Program-made: the position numbers and the translations under genes
In this document: positions 44,371 to 52,688 of the stretch, piece after piece
How the letters are laid out: the number at the start of each line of letters is the position of its first letter
Numbering within the stretch: the first letter of the stretch is position 1
The notes under the pieces: model-generated
What the model was told of the DNA's origin: nothing
Database searches by the model: none
Seen by the model: the letters and a program-made list of their open reading frames with translations, nothing else
NCBI RefSeq assembly: GCF_004212215.1
Contig: NZ_QVFV01000009.1
Span: 81,159 to 145,158 of the forward strand
Direction: 5' to 3'
Origin: Leptolyngbya iicbica LK
GTDB taxonomy: Bacteria > Cyanobacteriota > Cyanobacteriia > Phormidesmidales > Phormidesmidaceae
Length of the DNA stretch: 64,000 bases

Positions 44371-45354
44371 ATGCATATTCACGCCCTTGACCAGTGGCAA
44401 CATTCTCACGACTTCTCCGTTCAGCAGAATCAGGCAGAGCGAAATACCAAAGTCGTGATGCTCATAACCGCAGTCACGATGGTTGCCGAAATTATTGCGG
44501 GCACTGTTTTTGGTTCGATGGCGCTGTTGGCAGATGGTTGGCACATGGCAACCCACGTCGCAGCCTTCGGTATCACTGTGTTTGCGTATCGCTATGCCCG
44601 CCGACATGCAGCTGATCCAAGGTATACCTTTGGTACGGGCAAAGTGAGTGTGCTGGGAGGGTTTGCCAGCGCCGTTGCGCTAGCCGTGGTTGCATTTGTG
44701 ATGGCGTTTGAATCTGTAGGTCGGTTTTTCCAACCGCAAACCATTCACTTTAGCGAAGCTATTGGAGTCGCCATTCTTGGGTTAGCTGTCAATTTGGTGA
44801 GTGCCTGGTTACTCCAGGGCGATCATGACCACGGCCACCATCATCATCACGGGGAGCATGACCACCACCATCATTCCGATCACAACCTCCGAGCCGCGTA
44901 TGTTCATGTTTTAGCGGATGCCCTCACCTCCGTTCTGGCGATCGTTGCCCTCTTTGCTGGGAAGTTTCTAGGTTGGATCTGGCTGGATGCCGCAATGGGG
45001 TTAGTCGGTGCCGCAGTGATTACCAAGTGGGCCTATGACTTAGTGAGCGACACCGGTGCAATCTTGCTCGATGGCGGCATTGATAAGCAAATCAAGCTAG
45101 ATATTGTAAGTGCGATTGAAGACGATGCTGATAATCGCGTAGTCGATTTGCATGTCTGGCGTGTGAGCCAACATCATTTGTCTGCTACCATTTCGCTGGT
45201 AACCCACTATCCGCAAACACCGGAGTCTTACAAACATCTACTCAGTCACATTTCTTCCCTTTCTCATGTTCTAGTGGAAGTCAATCCTTGCCAGGGCGAA
45301 CCTTGTTTGGACATCGATCGCAGACCAAACCGAGTGTCGGCGACACAAGGATGA
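44371..45354 (+). CDS. dmeF: Cation diffusion facilitator, DmeF-like (Co/Ni efflux)
   Basis: A 327-residue CDF transporter with six spans. TM2 carries DGWHMATH (D55, H58, H62), the HxxxH variant seen in cobalt/nickel-type DmeF proteins; zinc CDFs have HxxxD. TM5 has HVLADALTS (H179, D183). A cytoplasmic loop at residues 151-171 contains 13 histidines, a metal-handling feature of nickel/cobalt members. It exports divalent cations from cytoplasm to periplasm in exchange for protons. It is followed by a two-component system and diverges from the RND pair. Confidence 0.88.
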   Translation: MHIHALDQWQHSHDFSVQQNQAERNTKVVMLITAVTMVAEIIAGTVFGSMALLADGWHMATHVAAFGITVFAYRYARRHAADPRYTFGTGKVSVLGGFASAVALAVVAFVMAFESVGRFFQPQTIHFSEAIGVAILGLAVNLVSAWLLQGDHDHGHHHHHGEHDHHHHSDHNLRAAYVHVLADALTSVLAIVALFAGKFLGWIWLDAAMGLVGAAVITKWAYDLVSDTGAILLDGGIDKQIKLDIVSAIEDDADNRVVDLHVWRVSQHHLSATISLVTHYPQTPESYKHLLSHISSLSHVLVEVNPCQGEPCLDIDRRPNRVSATQG

Positions 45355-45428
45355 TGCGAAGTCGGTGAAAACGGGATGAAATTGCCATCACTTCGGTAGA
45401 ATCGGCTGCGGGGTGAAAGTCTGACGTG

Positions 45429-46124
45429 ATGCGAGTCCTATTGGTAGAAGACGAGGAAGATTTAGGACAGGCGATCAAGCAAGTGCTGGTCGGCGAAAAG
45501 TACGTGGTGGATTGGGTTACTGATGGGGCGCAGGCCTGGTACTGCCTGGAAAACCAGTGGGCAGATTACACGGTGGCAATTTTTGACTGGTTGCTGCCCG
45601 AACTCTCCGGGCTGGAGCTATGTCAGCGGCTGCGATCTCGCCACAACCCCCTCCCCGTCCTCATGCTCACTGCCTTGGGACAGCCGGAAAACCGCATCGC
45701 TGGGCTGGATGCCGGAGCCGATGATTACCTCGTCAAACCCTTTGTAATGGAGGAACTGCTAGCCCGTCTGCGAGCCTTGCAGCGGCGATCGCCCCAGCTT
45801 AAGCCCCAGCATTTAACCGTGGGAGCCTTCACCCTGGACGATGCTAATACGCGGCTGTTGGTGACTCTGCCGGAGCAGCCAACCCAGGAAATTTCCCTCA
45901 CCTTAAAAGAGTTTCAAGTCATGGCCTACTTGATGGAAAACGGCGATCGCATCATCCCCGGTAGCAAGCTGCGTTCCCAACTGTGGGATATCGACGAAGA
46001 ACCCGTCAGCAACGTGGTTGCCGCCCAAATTCGCTTGCTGCGCCGAAAGTTCGCCCGCTACGGCTGCGACTGCCCCATCGAAACGGTTCCGGGGCAGGGG
46101 TATCGCTTTCGGGTCACACCATGA
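45429..46124 (+). CDS. OmpR-family response regulator
   Basis: A 231-residue response regulator. The receiver has the acidic pair LVEDEEDLG, the phosphoacceptor Asp in AIFDWLLPE (about residue 51), Thr in LMLTALG and Lys in YLVKPF. The OmpR-type winged helix follows (LTLKEFQVMAYLMENGDRI, EEPVSNVVAAQIRLLRRKF, VPGQGYRFRV). It overlaps the sensor kinase gene by ATGA. Sequence pattern and neighbourhood resemble cyanobacterial NrsR/RppA, which regulates nickel resistance in Synechocystis. The start is GTG 45426 or ATG 45429. Confidence 0.92.
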   Translation: MRVLLVEDEEDLGQAIKQVLVGEKYVVDWVTDGAQAWYCLENQWADYTVAIFDWLLPELSGLELCQRLRSRHNPLPVLMLTALGQPENRIAGLDAGADDYLVKPFVMEELLARLRALQRRSPQLKPQHLTVGAFTLDDANTRLLVTLPEQPTQEISLTLKEFQVMAYLMENGDRIIPGSKLRSQLWDIDEEPVSNVVAAQIRLLRRKFARYGCDCPIETVPGQGYRFRVTP

Positions 46125-47497
46125 ATAGCCAGCAGCTCTTTCGCCGCAGTCGCTTGCGCCTCGCCGCCTGGTATGCCCTGGTAATGGGCGGCATTTTGAG
46201 CCTGTCAGGGTTCGGCATGGCGCGGGTGCTGGTGCAGGCGAATTGGGTAGCCCTGGAGCGCGAAATTGAATCCTCCGCAGGCACCCTCCACGACAGTTTG
46301 GAGCCGATCCTGCCCCCCTCCCAGGATCCGACTGCTGTTTTACAACAAATCTTCCCCGACCTCTGCATTGCAGGGCAACCCTGTGAATCAAATCCATCCC
46401 TGATTCAACGTCACACACTGGGGATTAGCGATCGCAACACCTACTACATTCGGGTGTTCGACGATCAGGGCAACCTGCTGGCCTATTCCCCTAATCAGCC
46501 CCAACCACTGTCGACCACCCTCAATCCTGCTTCCTGGCAAACTCTCCAGACCAAAGACGGCGATCGCTACCGCCAGTTCACCACCATCCTGCACAGCGCC
46601 GCCCACACCCATGCTCCCGGTGAAGTTCCCCATGAGCATCCTTCCTGGGGCTATCTTCAAGTAGGTCGCACCCTGGCCCCCTTCGATGCCGAACTCCAGC
46701 GGTTGCGTTGGATTCTCTTCGGCAGCTTGCCGTTGGCGTTGGGGTTGATTGCGATCGCGAGTTGGGGGCTGTCAGGTCTGGCTATGCAACCGATTTATCA
46801 GTCCTATCAGCAACAACAGCAGTTCACCGCCAATGCCGCCCATGAATTGAGATCGCCCCTCGCCAGTCTCCTTGCCACGGTGGAAGCTATCCTTCGTCTG
46901 CCCCCAGAACAAGCGGCACAGGTGCCCATACTGCTGAGTACCGTGGAGCGTCAGGGTCGTCGCCTCAGCCAGCTCGTGGCTGACCTGCTCTTACTCACCA
47001 GTCTGGAACAAGACACCACCGCCAAACTGCCACAACCCTGCTGTTTGAACGATATCGTTGCTGACTTAACTGAAGAACTGACAGAACTGGCCGCCACGGC
47101 TGATGTTCATCTCAGCAGCCAGATTCCCAACAACGAAATTCAGGTGATGGGGCATGAATCTCAGCTCTATCGCCTGGTGTCCAACCTCATCGCTAACGCC
47201 ATTCAGTACACACCACCAGGTGGTTCGGTGGTCGTGAGTTTAGCAGTTCAAGATCGCTCTGCCACCATCACCGTCAAAGATACCGGTATTGGCATTCCCG
47301 CAGAAGAGCAAAGCCGCATCTTTGAGCGCTTCTATCGGGTCAACAGCGATCGCTCTCGCAAGACTGGGGGAACGGGATTAGGGCTAGCTATTGCCCAGGC
47401 GATCGCGCACCGCCACCAAGGACAAATCACCGTCAAAAGTGAAGCCGGAAATGGCAGCGTGTTCGTAACCCATTTGCCTCTCTCTATAGAGCTTTGA
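46121..47497 (+). CDS. Sensor histidine kinase with His-rich periplasmic loop (NrsS/RppB-like)
   Basis: A 458-residue membrane histidine kinase. One N-terminal span (LAAWYALVMGGILSLSGFGM) and one near residue 200 enclose a periplasmic sensor domain of about 160 residues. The stretch HSAAHTHAPGEVPHEH (158-173) has five histidines in 16 residues, a plausible metal site. Then come the dimerisation helix with AAHELRSPL (H241) and the catalytic domain with NLIANAIQYTPPGG (N box), DTGIGIP (G1) and GGTGLGLAIAQAI (G2). Start ATG 46121 overlaps the regulator stop. A nickel/cobalt signal is inferred from the linked DmeF gene. Confidence 0.92.
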   Translation: MNSQQLFRRSRLRLAAWYALVMGGILSLSGFGMARVLVQANWVALEREIESSAGTLHDSLEPILPPSQDPTAVLQQIFPDLCIAGQPCESNPSLIQRHTLGISDRNTYYIRVFDDQGNLLAYSPNQPQPLSTTLNPASWQTLQTKDGDRYRQFTTILHSAAHTHAPGEVPHEHPSWGYLQVGRTLAPFDAELQRLRWILFGSLPLALGLIAIASWGLSGLAMQPIYQSYQQQQQFTANAAHELRSPLASLLATVEAILRLPPEQAAQVPILLSTVERQGRRLSQLVADLLLLTSLEQDTTAKLPQPCCLNDIVADLTEELTELAATADVHLSSQIPNNEIQVMGHESQLYRLVSNLIANAIQYTPPGGSVVVSLAVQDRSATITVKDTGIGIPAEEQSRIFERFYRVNSDRSRKTGGTGLGLAIAQAIAHRHQGQITVKSEAGNGSVFVTHLPLSIEL

Positions 47498-47529
47498 GGA
47501 AAGGGCTATGTCCTAGTCCATGATTTAGA

Positions 47530-47554
47530 GTAGTTGCCATTTTCAGGCAACTAC
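47530..47554 (+). terminator. Hairpin after the two-component operon
   Basis: GTAGTTGCC (47530-47538) pairs perfectly with GGCAACTAC (47546-47554) around a 7-base loop, 33 bases after the kinase stop. No T-run follows. Placement fits a terminator. Confidence 0.5.
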
Positions 47555-47802
47555 CCAAGTAATCGCCCACTGTAAGATGGGCTTAAAAGCCATCGAAAGC
47601 CTTATCAATGAGGTGTGCTCATGACTTTTAGAATCCATTTTTGCGGTAGAAAACTCTCCTCAAATTACGATTTGTGCAGTCTCAGATGCCAATGGAGATT
47701 GCAGCAAGAGTGGATTTATATTTGTGCGATCGCCCTCTGTGCATAGGCGATCGCGATGGCTGATCAGCCCATAGGTGGGTTGATTTGACCTTTAATTCCC
47801 GT
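47555..47802. other. Intergenic stretch downstream of the two-component operon
   Basis: Contains two closely spaced HIP1-type GCGATCG sites (about 47726-47755). No gene, tRNA or repeat identified. Confidence 0.4.
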
Positions 47803-48444
47803 TCAGAGAAGCTGAAAACGAGAGAATCCTACTTCGGTCGTTTTGACTTCATCGGCCTGTGATTCCTGAATAGTGCGATGACTGAGTAACCAATAGCCGC
47901 CGACCTGCTCAAAGGTGTCTTTAAAAACTGTTTCAGAATCCTTTGGGAGTTGCGTTTGCGGATCGAGGTAGATGGAGCGATAGCCAGTGGATAAATAGCC
48001 TGTCTCGGTCTGCTGCGTCTCGAAAGTATGGATGTTGACAATCACATCCCGAATTTGGCGATGGACAAAACAGACGATGTTATCTCGTACTTTGTAGCGG
48101 TTGCCCATCGAGGCTCCACCGACCAGAATTTCAATCGCTCCGTGGTCGTCGGTTGAGCCTAAGTCAAAAGTATTGTCGCCGTGGCTCTCTTCAAAGCTAC
48201 GGTTGGCTCGGTGAATCGTCATTTCCCAAAGTTGGCTTTTAACCAGGCGCCTCGCGGCTTCGTCTTGAATATCGAGAACTTCGAAGGTCATATCGGGGTT
48301 GACCTGAACTCGCCCGGTGTGGGTGACATCGGCATCGGTAAGCGTGACTGTTGCTTGGAATCCAGGAAATCCTTTATCCCAGGTGTACCGGTTATCGTAC
48401 GCTGCGCGAAAGATTTCCTGGGCAGTTAGCGTTGTTTGAGTCAT
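47803..48444 (-). CDS. DUF3386-family protein
   Basis: A 213-residue soluble protein of the cyanobacterial DUF3386 family, function unknown. Features seen are TAQEIFRAAYDNRYTWDKGFPGF at the N-terminus, RANRSFEESHGDNTFDLG, the glycine-rich AIEILVGGASMGNRYKVRDN, and a C-terminal YWLLSHRTIQES and GFSRFQLL. The open frame reads much further upstream, but ATG 48444 is preceded by a good ribosome-binding site (TAGGAG on the minus strand), and the upstream part is low-complexity shadow. It lies about 80 bases after tonB on the same strand. Confidence 0.85.
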   Translation of the reverse strand: MTQTTLTAQEIFRAAYDNRYTWDKGFPGFQATVTLTDADVTHTGRVQVNPDMTFEVLDIQDEAARRLVKSQLWEMTIHRANRSFEESHGDNTFDLGSTDDHGAIEILVGGASMGNRYKVRDNIVCFVHRQIRDVIVNIHTFETQQTETGYLSTGYRSIYLDPQTQLPKDSETVFKDTFEQVGGYWLLSHRTIQESQADEVKTTEVGFSRFQLL

Positions 48445-48523
48445 GATGGGTCTCCTAAGTAAAGGTGTAATTGAGGGTGGGTGCCGACGGAGGGGCGATC
48501 GCCAACAGAACATAGAAAGTGTT

Positions 48524-50143
48524 CTACTCCGACGCGGCCTCACTGTTTTCAACCGGCTCCGATGGAGCAGCGGGCTCTGTGGTAGGTTCCGCAGCCGGTT
48601 GTTCTGACTCCGGTGGCGGACTTGCCGGAACCGGTTCAGAGGTATCTTCAATCGGCTCGGGCTCTTCGGCAGCAGAGGGTACGGCGTTATCCGCCTCGGC
48701 GGGGACTGACTCATCAACCACTTCTGGGGAAGGTACTGGCTCGGATTCTTCGGCTTCTGTTGCAGCGTCTACAGCCGTAGCAGCATTTTCATTTGCATCA
48801 TCGTCAGCCGCTGCTGGCTCGGCCTCAACTACCGGATCACCGATCGCATCAAGGCCGCTTTCCGGCAGGTCAGCGGCGGATTCTACCGGCTGAGCCGCCG
48901 GATTTAACTCAGCGGTGGGAGCCTCATCGCGCACGGTGGCCGCATTACGATCGCCCTGTTGCTGTGCTTCCTGATGCCGCTCCGACCCTTCAATGACAAA
49001 AGGAATCTCCACTGGCACCGAACCGCTCTGCCCTCCAGTGTCAAACTGCCAATTTCTCACAGCGGATAAGGCGGCTTGGTCTAGCGCAGCATTGCCACTG
49101 GGACGTTCTAAGATGACGCCGGTGACATTACCGTTGCTGTCAAATTGCGCCCGGACAATCGGTTGTCCTTCGATGCCAGCGTCTAAAGCGGCAGCGGGAT
49201 AAGCCGGGCGACCACACTGTCGACAACTCACAGTGCGACTATCGTTGCCGGAATTGCCGGGGGTGGCATCATCGTCAGTTGCCCCCGTACCTGTAGCGGC
49301 AGGCCCATCAGGCCCTGTACGGCGAGCGACATCGTCCGTCGCTGCGCCATCGGGAGCCGTGGCATTGTTGTCACCACTCGACTCCGCCTCGGCAGCCGGA
49401 GTGGTGCCGTTGCCCAGCAAGCGATCTTCGATGGTGGAATTATTCCCTGGCAGAGCCGATGCGACCTCGTCAATGGCCGTTGCACCGGCATCAGGGACAG
49501 AGGCCATCTCCGGCTCGACGTCATCGGCAGTCGCATCGGGGATAGTCGAATCGAATTCTTGCTCGCCTTCTGCTGACTCTGCAGCGGCAGCTAAAGCGTC
49601 AGCCGCATCGGCGGCATTGTTTGACTCATCAATTTCTGGCTCATCAATTTCCGATTCTTCAATCGCTGGCGCTGAAATATCCTCAGCCAGTTCCAGTGGT
49701 TCCTCAATCTCCGGTTTCTCTGGCGCTGACTCAGGTGCCACTTCCGCGTCTGGTATTTCCATAAGCGGATCAACCGATGATGACACAGTGTCCTTGGTCG
49801 CAGGCGGCGGACTGGCAGGGGCCACCGCAACGGCGGGTGGCGACGGTGCTGAACTCTGAGGATTGGGCGGCGGCGTAGCGACGTCTTTAGGGACAGCAGT
49901 AGCCGGGGTGGTGGCATCGGCTACTGCTGACGGCTCGGCGATCGCCTCGGGAGACGGCGGCATCACTGTGAGCTGAATTCGTTCCTCAGTTGCTAGTTGG
50001 GCTGCACTCGATGGCAACCAGCGCCACATCGGAATAACGCCAGCGTGGACCCCAACCGCTCCTAAGATACCCCATAGAACCCAACGCTGGGTCCGCACTT
50101 GCTGGCGATCTCGATAGTTAATGCAGTCTCTAGAAAGGGCCAT
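48524..50143 (-). CDS. tonB: TonB-family protein with internal TonB domain and acidic tail
   Basis: A 539-residue TonB-like energy transducer. A single N-terminal span (about residues 20-43) is followed by about 260 residues of Pro/Ala/Glu-rich linker. The TonB C-terminal-type domain spans about 311-387 (RPAYPAAALDAGIEGQPIVRA, SGNAALDQAALSAVRNWQF, VPVEIPFVI). A CxxC pair (C307, C310) sits directly before it. An acidic low-complexity tail of 150 residues follows (388-539), so the receptor-binding domain is not C-terminal as usual. It diverges from exbB-exbD and belongs to the uptake locus. A 13-residue QEAQQQ-type stretch follows the domain. Confidence 0.85.
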   Translation of the reverse strand: MALSRDCINYRDRQQVRTQRWVLWGILGAVGVHAGVIPMWRWLPSSAAQLATEERIQLTVMPPSPEAIAEPSAVADATTPATAVPKDVATPPPNPQSSAPSPPAVAVAPASPPPATKDTVSSSVDPLMEIPDAEVAPESAPEKPEIEEPLELAEDISAPAIEESEIDEPEIDESNNAADAADALAAAAESAEGEQEFDSTIPDATADDVEPEMASVPDAGATAIDEVASALPGNNSTIEDRLLGNGTTPAAEAESSGDNNATAPDGAATDDVARRTGPDGPAATGTGATDDDATPGNSGNDSRTVSCRQCGRPAYPAAALDAGIEGQPIVRAQFDSNGNVTGVILERPSGNAALDQAALSAVRNWQFDTGGQSGSVPVEIPFVIEGSERHQEAQQQGDRNAATVRDEAPTAELNPAAQPVESAADLPESGLDAIGDPVVEAEPAAADDDANENAATAVDAATEAEESEPVPSPEVVDESVPAEADNAVPSAAEEPEPIEDTSEPVPASPPPESEQPAAEPTTEPAAPSEPVENSEAASE

Positions 50144-50416
50144 CTTTCAAGTCTTAATGACTTTAAATTTCATTAGCAATGCACTTCATTCTCATTTGAG
50201 AGTAAAGTCACCAGCCGGAAAAAGCAAGAAAAATCCTTCCATACAGATCTTTGGAAGAATTCAAGTCAGAATGAATCTTTTCGCTAGTTTCTTTTTTTAC
50301 TTGACATGTAATCTCAATAAGCCTACCGTCTCTACTTAAGGATTTCTACTGATTTCTGGGTTCACGCCCAAATCTGGATGGGCGTGAGTTAGTTCCTTGG
50401 AGGACGTCGTATTTCC
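50144..50416. promoter_or_regulatory. Divergent tonB/exbB promoter region, possible Fur control
   Basis: About 270 AT-rich bases separate tonB and exbB. Near the tonB side, ATTTCATTAGCAATGCA with following ATTCTCATT resembles a degenerate array of Fur hexamers. Iron control of such loci is usual, but the match is weak. AT-rich tracts may contain both promoters. Confidence 0.3.
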
Positions 50417-51085
50417 ATGTCTATCGTTCAGATTTTTGAGGCCGGCGGCATCGTGATGGTGCCACTGTTACTGTTTTCCATCGTGGCGCTCGCCCTTGCG
50501 GTCGAGCGGGCCGTTTTCTGGTTTCGGGTCAGTCGCGGGCAGCGCGCAATCATTAAACCGCTGTTGCAAACCTATCGCTCTAATCCCCCAGCGGCCTATG
50601 AGCAGTTGCGCCAGCATCTGGATTTGCCCATTGCCCGCATTTTTCTCGAAGCGTTGGAATTGGACGGGGCCTCTCCTAGCCAGTTTCGTCTGGCGCTGGA
50701 AGGGGCGACCCAGGCAGAACTACCACTACTGAAGCGATTTGGCACGGTGTTTCAAACCATTATCGCGGTTGCGCCATTGCTGGGGTTGTTGGGCACCATC
50801 TTGGGTCTGATTCGGGCCTTTGCCTCTATCCAAATTGGCGAGATCGGAGCCAATGCTGCCGCCGTCACGGGCGGCATTAGCGAAGCGCTCGTCTCTACCG
50901 CTGCAGGGATGGTGGTGGCCATTTTTGCCCTGCTAGCCGCCAATTTGTTTCGCGGTCTGTACAAGCGTCAGGTGGCGTTACTACAGGAATACGGCAGCCA
51001 ACTCGAAATTCTGTATGAGTGGCACTATCGCGAAACCTTAGACCCGTCGTCGGTGACAGGAGCGACCTATGCGCGTGTGGGATAA
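50417..51085 (+). CDS. exbB: ExbB/TolQ-family proton channel
   Basis: A 222-residue MotA/TolQ/ExbB protein that with ExbD uses the proton gradient to energise TonB. Three spans are seen: an N-terminal IVMVPLLLFSIVALALAVERAVF, then a pair around IIAVAPLLGLLGTILGLIRAF and GGISEALVSTAAGMVVAIFALLAANLF. The conserved Thr/Ser/Gly positions of the pore are present (LGTILG, ALVSTAAG). A ribosome-binding site GGAGGA lies upstream. Its last 17 bases overlap exbD. Confidence 0.94.
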   Translation: MSIVQIFEAGGIVMVPLLLFSIVALALAVERAVFWFRVSRGQRAIIKPLLQTYRSNPPAAYEQLRQHLDLPIARIFLEALELDGASPSQFRLALEGATQAELPLLKRFGTVFQTIIAVAPLLGLLGTILGLIRAFASIQIGEIGANAAAVTGGISEALVSTAAGMVVAIFALLAANLFRGLYKRQVALLQEYGSQLEILYEWHYRETLDPSSVTGATYARVG

Positions 51086-51491
51086 CGAACCCGAAGAGGC
51101 TCTGGAAGTCAACATCTTGCCGATGATTGATGTGATTTTTGCCATCCTCGCTTTCTTCATCGTTTCGACGCTCTTTTTGACCCGAGCAGAAGGGTTACCC
51201 GTCAATCTGCCGGAAGCCGACAGTGCGGCCCCCCAGACCGCCGCCGACTTCACCGTGACGCTGCAGCCCGACGGCACCATTGCTCTCAATCAAGCCCCGA
51301 TCGCCTTGGCTGATTTGCCGACCGCCGTGCGATCGCAACTTGGCCCCAACCAAATTGCCATCATCACACTCCAAGCCGATGAGCAGGTTTATCACGGTCA
51401 AGTGATTGCCGTGATGGATGAACTGCGATCGCTCGACAACGTGCAACTCGGCATTGCCACTGAATCTCCGGCAGTGTCGGTAGAAGAATAG
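51069..51491 (+). CDS. exbD: ExbD/TolR-family protein
   Basis: A 140-residue partner of ExbB. A short cytoplasmic N-terminus (LEVNILPMIDVIFAILAFFIVS) carries the essential aspartate in its membrane span, MIDVIF (about residue 22). A periplasmic domain with DGTIALNQAPIAL and IAIITLQADEQVYHGQVIAVMDELR follows, as in the family. It overlaps exbB by 17 bases and is therefore translationally coupled. A repeat-rich spacer separates it from the permease gene. Confidence 0.94.
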   Translation: MRVWDNEPEEALEVNILPMIDVIFAILAFFIVSTLFLTRAEGLPVNLPEADSAAPQTAADFTVTLQPDGTIALNQAPIALADLPTAVRSQLGPNQIAIITLQADEQVYHGQVIAVMDELRSLDNVQLGIATESPAVSVEE

Positions 51492-51493
51492 AG

Positions 51494-51648
51494 GTGTGAG
51501 GGTAGCAGGGTGTGAGGGTAGCAGGGTGAAAGAGTCAACTTATCGTCGCCCAACTACCCAGTCACCCAGCACTCCATTGTCCCAGCACCCACGTCACCCA
51601 GCCGCCCAGCCACCCAATCACCTACCCTCACCCAGCCACCCCATCACT
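51494..51648. repeat. Tandem and heptad-type repeats between exbD and the permease
   Basis: A 16-base unit GTGTGAGGGTAGCAGG is tandemly duplicated at 51494-51525. It is followed by many CACCCAG-like heptads (about 51555-51648). The two parts are partly complementary (GGGTAG / CTACCC, GGGTG / CACCC), so the spacer RNA could fold back. Similar heptanucleotide repeats are frequent in cyanobacterial intergenic DNA. Confidence 0.6.
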
Positions 51649-51654
51649 CTTCCC

Positions 51655-52686
51655 ATGACCACTACGACGCGAGTTTCCCAAAGTGCCAAAGCCCCCCCTC
51701 GCCAACGCCGACGAATTGCCTTGGCAAGCAGCCTACTGGGGTTGGGTCTATTGGCCGTGATTTTTCTATCCCTAACCAATGGCTCGGTGGCCCTGAGTGG
51801 GTCAGAGCTGCTAGCGGCGGCGTTGCGCCGGGGCAGTGACATTCATCAGACAATTGTTTGGGATTTGCGCCTCCCCCGGGTATTGGCAGCGCTGATTGTC
51901 GGGGCCGCGTTGGGCCTTTCCGGAGCGCTCTTACAAGGGATGTTGCGGAACGGTCTCGCCAGCCCATTTCTACTGGGCATCTCTGCGGGAGCGGGGCTGA
52001 TGGTCGTGTTGATGATCGGTCTCAACCTGCTACAGATTTGGGTGCCCTTTGGGGCTTGGCTCGGGGCAGTCGTCACCACTTTGTTGGTGTATTTACTGGC
52101 GCGCACGGGCACCACCCTCTCCATTGAGCGGTTGATTTTGGGCGGCGTTGCGTTCAGTTCTTTCTTTGGGGCGATTCAGTCATTGTTGCTGCTCAACTCG
52201 CCCGATGGGCAGTTTCAAGCCGCGCTGAACTGGCTGATTGGCAGTCTCAACGGTCGGGGCTGGACTGAGGTCACCATTGTGGGACCGGGGGTATTGGTGG
52301 CCGCGATCGCCGGTTGCTTGCTCGCCCGTCAGGTCAACGTGCTGTGTTTAGGCGATGACCTGGCGACCGGGCTCGGGACCTCACTGCTGCGATCGCGCTG
52401 TCTGATTGGTGGCATTGCCACGCTGCTAGCGGCCGGAGCCGTCAGCATTGCCGGGTTGGTCGGCTTTGTTGGCTTAATTGTGCCTCACGGAGTACGGCTG
52501 CTGGTGGGCACCGATTACCGTCTGGTGTTGCCATTTTCCGCGCTGGGTGGGGCGTTTGTGCTAGCTGGCGCTGACCTGCTGGCCCGTACCGGCCCGGTGG
52601 AATTGCCCGTCGGCGCAGTCACTGCTCTGCTAGGGGCCCCGGTATTTATCTGGCTGCTCTATCGTCGTCGCTTAGGAGGCCGTTAA
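51655..52686 (+). CDS. FecCD-family iron/haem-type ABC permease
   Basis: A 343-residue integral membrane permease of the FecCD/BtuC type. The RLPRVLAALIVGAALGLSGALLQG (about residues 73-96) motif is diagnostic, followed by NGLASPFLLGISAGAGLMV and the cytoplasmic coupling GLVGFVGLIVPHGVRLLVG. It ends with PVELPVGAVTALLGAPVFIWLLY. The open frame reaches back to 51496 through repeat DNA; ATG 51655 is the likely start. It forms an importer with the ATPase and the binding protein of this locus. A single permease polypeptide suggests a homodimer, as in haem and B12 importers. Confidence 0.93.
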   Translation: MTTTTRVSQSAKAPPRQRRRIALASSLLGLGLLAVIFLSLTNGSVALSGSELLAAALRRGSDIHQTIVWDLRLPRVLAALIVGAALGLSGALLQGMLRNGLASPFLLGISAGAGLMVVLMIGLNLLQIWVPFGAWLGAVVTTLLVYLLARTGTTLSIERLILGGVAFSSFFGAIQSLLLLNSPDGQFQAALNWLIGSLNGRGWTEVTIVGPGVLVAAIAGCLLARQVNVLCLGDDLATGLGTSLLRSRCLIGGIATLLAAGAVSIAGLVGFVGLIVPHGVRLLVGTDYRLVLPFSALGGAFVLAGADLLARTGPVELPVGAVTALLGAPVFIWLLYRRRLGGR

Positions 52687-52688
52687 CC

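Noticed and set aside
48445..48717. N-terminal extension of the DUF3386 frame
   Set aside because: Arg/Pro/Ser-rich shadow of the tonB 3' end; a good ribosome-binding site precedes ATG 48444.
49233..49859. Plus-strand frame of 208 Ser/Ala-rich residues
   Set aside because: It is the mirror of the acidic low-complexity linker of TonB and has no ribosome-binding site or domain.
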